From: Streptomyces sp. NRRL B-1347
GTDB taxonomy: Bacteria; Actinomycetota; Actinomycetes; Streptomycetales; Streptomycetaceae
Length of the DNA: 64,000 nucleotides
NCBI RefSeq assembly: GCF_000720325.1
Contig: NZ_JOJM01000023.1
Coordinates: 1-64,000, forward strand
Reading direction: 5' to 3'
The translations under genes were made by a program, and so were the position numbers. The notes under the pieces were generated by a model. That model saw nothing but the letters and a program-made list of their open reading frames with translations, did no database searches and was not told the origin of the DNA. Below, one piece after another: positions 62,285-64,000 of the stretch. Numbering within the stretch: the first letter of the stretch is position 1; each line of letters starts with the position of its first letter.

Positions 62285-63736
62285 CTATCCGCGCTCCTGC
62301 TCCCGGCCGCGCACCGCGTCGAGCCGGGTCGGCGGCAGGAACTCCCGTACGTACGTGCGCTCCCAGCACGCGCCCGTCGCGCGCAGCTCGCGCCACGTCG
62401 TGTAGCGGTAGCGGTAGAGGCGGGCCCGCACGTACCGCGGCGGCCGGTCCGGGAAGGGGCAGCGGCGCAGCAGCCGCAGGGTGTCCCGGTCGCCCTCCAG
62501 GAGGCGCTCCACCAGCGGCCCGAACCAGGCGCGCGCGTACGCGGGGGAGAGCCCGGCGAACCACATCAGCCAGTCGAGCCGCAGATGGTACGGCGCGAAC
62601 TGGCGCGGCCAGCGGCGCGGGTCGCCCGGCTTGCCCCTGAACTCGTACTCCCGCCACACGGAGTCGCGCCGCGGCGCCTCGTCCGCCGTGCCCTCGATCA
62701 CCACCTCCTGGCGCACCCGGCTGACGCTGCCGAACGCGCCGTAGGTGTTGACCAGGTGCAGCGGATCGAAGGAGGTGTTCATGATCTGCCGCCGGGACAG
62801 CATGTTGCGCGCCGGGCGGTGGCTCAGGCCGAGCAGCGCGGCGGTGACGGCGATGACCAGGACCTCGTACCAGAGCGGGGGAGCGGCGAGGCGGTCCGGC
62901 GGGTCCGCCGCTGCGCCGAGCAAGAGGCGGAAGTCGACGGCGGACAGGGCGAGCGCGACCGTCAGCCAGTTCAGCCAGGAGAAGTTCCCGGAGAGCACCA
63001 GCCACAGCTGGGTGACGACCATCAGGCAGGCGGCGCCCGTGGCCACCGGCTGCGGGGTGAACAGGAGGATCGGCACGACGAGTTGGGTGACGTGGTTGGC
63101 CGCGGCCTCCACGCGGTGCAGTGGCCGCGGCAGCCGGTGGAAGAACCAGCTCAGCGGCCCCGGCATCGGCTGGGTCTCGTGGTGGAAGTACAGACAGGTG
63201 AGCCGCCGCCAGCAGGCGTCCCCGCGCATCTTGATCAGGCCCGCGCCGAACTCGACGCGGAAGAGGACCCAGCGCAGCAGGAACAGGACGAGGACCGGCG
63301 GCCCGACGTCGTCGCCCGCCAGGAACACGGCGAGGAAGCCGACTTCGAGGAGCAGCGACTCCCAGCCGAAGGCGTACCAGGTCTGCCCCACGTTCACGAC
63401 GGACTGGTACAGCACCCACAGCAGCAGCCAGAGCGCCATCGCGGCCCCCAGCGGAAGCCATCCGTCCGCGCCCGCGAGGAGCGCCGCGGAGACCGCGCAG
63501 CCCGCCCAGGCGCAGCCCGCGAAGAACCGGTCCGAGTAGTGCAGCTGGAACAGGCTCGGCGCCGCGCGGAACGGCACCCGCGCCACGTACCGGGGCACCG
63601 GCAGCATGCCGCGCTCGCCGATGAGCGCGCGGAACTGCAGCGCCGCGCCGAGGAAGGCGACGAGGTAGACCGCGGCGAGCGCCCGCTGGAAGACCAGGCG
63701 GCTCAGCCAGTAGCCGTCCGCCGTGAACCACTCCAC
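62285..63736 (-). CDS. LMF1-family (lipase maturation factor-like) membrane protein
   Basis: A 483-aa multi-spanning protein of the lipase maturation factor family. It has about seven hydrophobic segments, the RWVLFRVEFGAGLIKMRGD block with WRRLTCLYFHHETQPMP, and the late NTYGAFGSVSRVRQEVVIEGT and APYHLRLDWLMWFA segments, all characteristic. Animal LMF1 helps fold lipases in the ER; the bacterial role is unknown. It lies 124 bases upstream of the CHAT operon on the same strand. Confidence 0.9.
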   Translation of the reverse strand: MEWFTADGYWLSRLVFQRALAAVYLVAFLGAALQFRALIGERGMLPVPRYVARVPFRAAPSLFQLHYSDRFFAGCAWAGCAVSAALLAGADGWLPLGAAMALWLLLWVLYQSVVNVGQTWYAFGWESLLLEVGFLAVFLAGDDVGPPVLVLFLLRWVLFRVEFGAGLIKMRGDACWRRLTCLYFHHETQPMPGPLSWFFHRLPRPLHRVEAAANHVTQLVVPILLFTPQPVATGAACLMVVTQLWLVLSGNFSWLNWLTVALALSAVDFRLLLGAAADPPDRLAAPPLWYEVLVIAVTAALLGLSHRPARNMLSRRQIMNTSFDPLHLVNTYGAFGSVSRVRQEVVIEGTADEAPRRDSVWREYEFRGKPGDPRRWPRQFAPYHLRLDWLMWFAGLSPAYARAWFGPLVERLLEGDRDTLRLLRRCPFPDRPPRYVRARLYRYRYTTWRELRATGACWERTYVREFLPPTRLDAVRGREQERG

Positions 63737-63781
63737 CTCCCCATTGTGACGCTGAGTGAGCCGACGGTCGCGTCGGCGGGG

Positions 63782-64000
63782 TCACCGCGACCGCGCCACG
63801 AGCCCCGTCTCGTACGCGATGATCACCAGCTGCACCCGGTCGCGGGCGTCGAGCTTGGCGAGCAGCCGGGTCACGTACGTCTTCGCGGTGGCGACGCTGA
63901 TGGTCAGGCGCTCGGCGATCTCGGTGTTGGACAGACCGCCGCCCACGAGGGTCAGGACCTCGCGCTCCCGGTCGGTGATGGCGCCGATCCGCGGCGGCTC
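63782..64000 (-). CDS. NarL/LuxR-type response regulator (3' end)
   Basis: The last 72 residues of a response regulator whose start lies beyond the window. They form the LuxR-type DNA-binding domain: TDREREVLTLVGGGLSNTEI, then a recognition helix in SVATAKTYVTRLLAKL. The last hydrophobic helix and a short tail end the protein. Probably part of a two-component pair outside the window. Confidence 0.9.
   Translation of the reverse strand, partial: EPPRIGAITDREREVLTLVGGGLSNTEIAERLTISVATAKTYVTRLLAKLDARDRVQLVIIAYETGLVARSR

Overview
The window is high-GC actinobacterial DNA with GTG/TTG starts, four-base stop/start overlaps and gene families that point to Streptomyces or a close relative. Functions are assigned from sequence motifs and from recall of known families; no database search was run.

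1-23.8 kb is the right part of an ansamycin cluster. It opens inside the last polyketide synthase module (methylmalonyl-type AT, DH, KR, ACP), followed by the amide synthase that closes the macrolactam (RifF type). The 3-amino-5-hydroxybenzoic acid (AHBA) starter genes follow in rifamycin order: rifG, H, I, then K, L, M, N. rifJ (aminodehydroquinate dehydratase) lies about 11 kb away. Tailoring genes are two paralogous P450s flanking a Rif-Orf19-type FAD monooxygenase (typical of naphthalenic ansamycins), two methyltransferases and a 3Fe-4S ferredoxin. Regulators are a LuxR-type protein and an orphan OmpR-type protein. Four intergenic sites (and a weaker fifth) share an 18-bp motif close to the known RifZ consensus CTACC-N8-GGATG, suggesting one LuxR-controlled regulon. 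The PKS frame is broken inside the KR.

23.8-31.8 kb is a transition zone: a DUF5988 protein, htpG (Hsp90), a WS/DGAT acyltransferase, an unusual zinc-ribbon SDR protein, a 57-aa candidate peptide gene with its own terminator, and an ArsR-type regulator coupled to an MFS exporter.

31.8-37.2 kb holds a 1569-aa TPR-CHAT protease-like protein overlapping a 227-aa unknown partner.

37.2-46.4 kb is a mannoside-use locus: LacI regulator with a perfect inverted-repeat operator, a three-part ABC sugar importer, a GH5-like enzyme and a GH38 alpha-mannosidase. An alpha/beta hydrolase and MarR regulator pair follows.

47.8-56.8 kb is a phosphorylation-independent L-fucose pathway: GntR regulator, ribose-type ABC importer, L-fuconate dehydratase, SDR, aldo/keto reductase, mutarotase and fuconolactonase.

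56.8-62.2 kb, minus strand, is a four-gene overlapping operon: CpXC-TPR-CHAT protein, TPR protein, DUF6338 membrane protein and an acidic 81-aa protein. It is the best candidate for an undescribed conflict or stress system. The window ends with an LMF1-family membrane protein and the 3' end of a NarL-type response regulator.
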